64,000 nucleotides of DNA from an uncultured Roseibium sp. GTDB taxonomy: Bacteria > Pseudomonadota > Alphaproteobacteria > Rhizobiales > Stappiaceae. Below are positions 62,337 to 64,000 of this stretch, one piece after another. Under the pieces are notes generated by a model. It was given only the letters and a program-made list of their open reading frames with translations. It was not told where the DNA came from and did no database searches. Where the stretch lies: contig NZ_OY769915.1 in NCBI RefSeq assembly GCF_963669205.1, forward strand, positions 4,252,001 through 4,316,000, given 5' to 3'. A program made the translations under genes and the position numbers. How positions within the stretch are numbered: the first letter of the stretch is position 1; every line of letters begins with the position of its first letter.

Positions 62337-63806
62337 TCAGCGCATGACGAAGGGATTGCTCATCGGGGCGTCCGAAATGTTGATCCAGGTGGTCTTTGTG
62401 CGTGTGTAGTCAAGGATTGCCTCAAGCCCGGCCTCACGTCCGTAGCCGGACTGGTTGAACCCGCCGAACGGCGCGATCGGGGACACGGCGCGGTAGGTGT
62501 TCACCCAGCAGATCCCGGCATTGAGCCGCGCAGAAACGCGATGGGCACGCGCGACATTCTGCGTGAAGACGCCCGACCCGAGGCCGTAAGGCGTGTCATT
62601 CGCAAGCACGAGTGCCTCCTCCTCCGTGTCGAAAGGCAACAGAGACATCACCGGGCCGAACATCTCGACATGCAGTGTCGCCGTCTCCGGGGTCGTGCAT
62701 TCCACGAGCGTGGGAGCCATGTAGTTGCCAGGCCGGTCGAGCGCCTCGCCACCAAAACGGATGCGTGCGCCCTGCCCCTTCGCTGTCTCCAGTGTCACCT
62801 TGATCCGCTCGACCTGTGCTGCTGTGCACAGCGGACCGACATGCGTCGCCGCCTCCAGCGGATCGCCGACGACAATGGCTTCCGATTTCTCGGCAATGCG
62901 CCCTGCCAGCTTTTCGAAAACAGACCGCTGCACCAGCCCGCGTGTCCCGGCAACGCAACTTTGCCCCGATGCGCCGAAATTACCTGCGATCAACCCGTTG
63001 GCGGCACCTTCCAGATCCGCGTCCTCAAAGACGATGATCGGAGATTTACCGCCAAGTTCGAGCGTCGTGACCGCAAAGTTCTCGGCCGAATTGCGCACAA
63101 CGTGCCGAGCCGTATCCGGCCCGCCGGTAAACGCGATCCGGTCAACATCCTTGTGCCGGGTCAGGGGAATGGCGCAATTCTCCGCGTCCCCTGTGATCAC
63201 CGATACGACACCGGCAGGAAACCCGGCTTCTTCAACCAGCCGTGCAAATTTCAGCATCGGTGCCGGAGCGATCTCCGAAGCTTTCAGAACAACGGTGCAT
63301 CCCGCCGCCAGCGCGGGACCGAGTTTTGTCGCCGTCAGGAACATCTGCGCATTCCACGGCACGATCGCCGCAACGACGCCAATGGGCGCACGCTGTGTGA
63401 AGACATGCATGTCCGGTTTGTCGATGGGAAGAACCTGGCCTTCGATCTTGTCAGCCAGTCCCGCATAGTATCGATAATAGTCGCCGACATATTTGGTCTG
63501 GCTGGCGGTTTCCGCGAGCAGTTTGCCGCTGTCCGTTGTCTCGATCTCCCCCAGTTGCACCGCGTTGGCTTCGATCAGCTCCGCCAGCCGGTAAAGCAAT
63601 TTGCCTCGCGCGGTCTGCGTCATGTCCCGCCATGAGGGGTCTTCAAGCGCACGCCGGGCAGCAGCCACCGCCCGGTCGACGTCTTCTGGTGCCGCGCAGG
63701 CAAATGTCGCCCAGTCCTTGCCGGTCGCCGGGTTCTGCGAGGACATCACCTGACCGGAGCTTCCTTCCGTCCAGTCCCCGTCGATGAAAAGCTGATAATG
63801 CTGCAT
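62337..63806 (-). CDS. NAD(P)-dependent aldehyde dehydrogenase
   Basis: The 489-residue enzyme has the catalytic Glu in TLELGGKSP near 250-258, the catalytic Cys in GASGQSCVAGTR near 284-295, and the NAD-binding VPWNAQM and FTGGPDTAR regions. It belongs to the betaine-aldehyde/hydroxymuconic-semialdehyde group by overall appearance, but the substrate is not decided. It ends in PFVMR. It lies 9 bp after the luciferase-like monooxygenase gene in the same direction, suggesting one pathway with the importer. Confidence 0.92.
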   Translation of the reverse strand: MQHYQLFIDGDWTEGSSGQVMSSQNPATGKDWATFACAAPEDVDRAVAAARRALEDPSWRDMTQTARGKLLYRLAELIEANAVQLGEIETTDSGKLLAETASQTKYVGDYYRYYAGLADKIEGQVLPIDKPDMHVFTQRAPIGVVAAIVPWNAQMFLTATKLGPALAAGCTVVLKASEIAPAPMLKFARLVEEAGFPAGVVSVITGDAENCAIPLTRHKDVDRIAFTGGPDTARHVVRNSAENFAVTTLELGGKSPIIVFEDADLEGAANGLIAGNFGASGQSCVAGTRGLVQRSVFEKLAGRIAEKSEAIVVGDPLEAATHVGPLCTAAQVERIKVTLETAKGQGARIRFGGEALDRPGNYMAPTLVECTTPETATLHVEMFGPVMSLLPFDTEEEALVLANDTPYGLGSGVFTQNVARAHRVSARLNAGICWVNTYRAVSPIAPFGGFNQSGYGREAGLEAILDYTRTKTTWINISDAPMSNPFVMR

Positions 63807-63815
63807 CTTCTTCCC

Positions 63816-64000
63816 TCAGCTGAAAGCCGGCATGACGTCATCGATGAACCGGCTGAGGGAAGCGCGCTTTCGCTCCGCGCTCATGCCGCTGTCGATCCAG
63901 AATGAAAACTCATCATAGCCCAGATCCTCATAGCGTTTTATCCGGTCTATGACCTCATCAGCCGTGCCGATTGTCAGGTCCCGGGCGAGGTTCTCCGGTG
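63816..64000 (-). CDS. Luciferase-like (LLM) flavin-dependent oxidoreductase, C-terminal part
   Basis: Reading the minus strand from the right edge gives about 60 residues ending in a stop at 63816: PENLARDLTIGTADEVIDRI, then KRYEDLGYDEFSFWIDSGMS and FIDDVMPAF. This is the typical end of bacterial luciferase-like monooxygenases, in which GTADEVIDRI is a recurrent C-terminal element. The N-terminal part is beyond the window. It would use FMNH2 and O2, and together with the aldehyde dehydrogenase and the ABC importer it fits an oxidative degradation of an organic compound. Confidence 0.8.
   Translation of the reverse strand, partial: PENLARDLTIGTADEVIDRIKRYEDLGYDEFSFWIDSGMSAERKRASLSRFIDDVMPAFS

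Noticed and set aside
1..64000. tRNA genes, rRNA genes and CRISPR arrays
   Set aside because: None was recognised by eye; regular short repeats with unique spacers were not found. The phage and repeat regions were checked specifically.

Overview
The window looks like chromosomal DNA of a GC-rich alphaproteobacterium, probably a marine member of the Hyphomicrobiales close to Roseibium/Labrenzia/Stappia. That placement is an inference from the mraZ-rsmH-ftsL-ftsI-murE cell-division cluster with RNase P RNA, a transglycosylase, an amidase and a DjlA-like gene nearby, together with a BA14K protein, DUF2336, TRAP transport and carnitine catabolism. No rRNA or tRNA gene and no CRISPR array was seen.

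Layout. 1-4.4 kb: murE (partial), ftsI, ftsL, rsmH and mraZ on the minus strand, with a 10-bp-periodic MraZ-box-like repeat upstream of mraZ. 4.6-11 kb: a 1015-residue modular repeat protein with a possible lysozyme-like head, then an AraC regulator divergent from a cupin/flavin-monooxygenase pair. 11.0-11.4 kb: rnpB. 11.8-16.7 kb: an AhpD-like protein, a TetR regulator, a two-subunit CoA-transferase, and a MocR regulator divergent from a flavin-reductase-like gene. 16.8-19.4 kb: lytic transglycosylase, amidase and DjlA-like gene. 19.4-19.8 kb: a MITE-like repeat. 20-24 kb: a GGDEF/EAL protein and arsR-arsC-arsH.

23.8-32.8 kb: a TRAP transporter operon with its own MarR-type regulator, a membrane glycosyltransferase and a fused hydantoinase/5-oxoprolinase. 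The TRAP operon and the hydantoinase gene share the same two sequence blocks in their upstream regions, which suggests one regulon. 33-42.4 kb: a chemoreceptor, DUF1062, a second MITE-like repeat abutting a HugZ-type gene, BA14K, a SUKH protein, an extensin-like protein, a LysE exporter, DUF2336, a 27-residue membrane peptide and an azoreductase. 42.5-49.9 kb: a compact operon that can be read as gamma-butyrobetaine/carnitine to glycine betaine, with its divergent regulator.

50-58.6 kb is the accessory part: an eight-haem cytochrome with TPR repeats, a frameshifted sulfotransferase, a second sulfotransferase-like gene, a phage remnant with a terminase, and an AT-rich block with three paralogous small four-helix membrane proteins and two small partner ORFs. 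I recognise no known family for these membrane proteins; they are the best candidate for something undescribed. 58.6-64 kb: an SsuABC/TauABC-type importer with a GntR regulator, an aldehyde dehydrogenase and the end of a luciferase-like monooxygenase, probably one catabolic locus.
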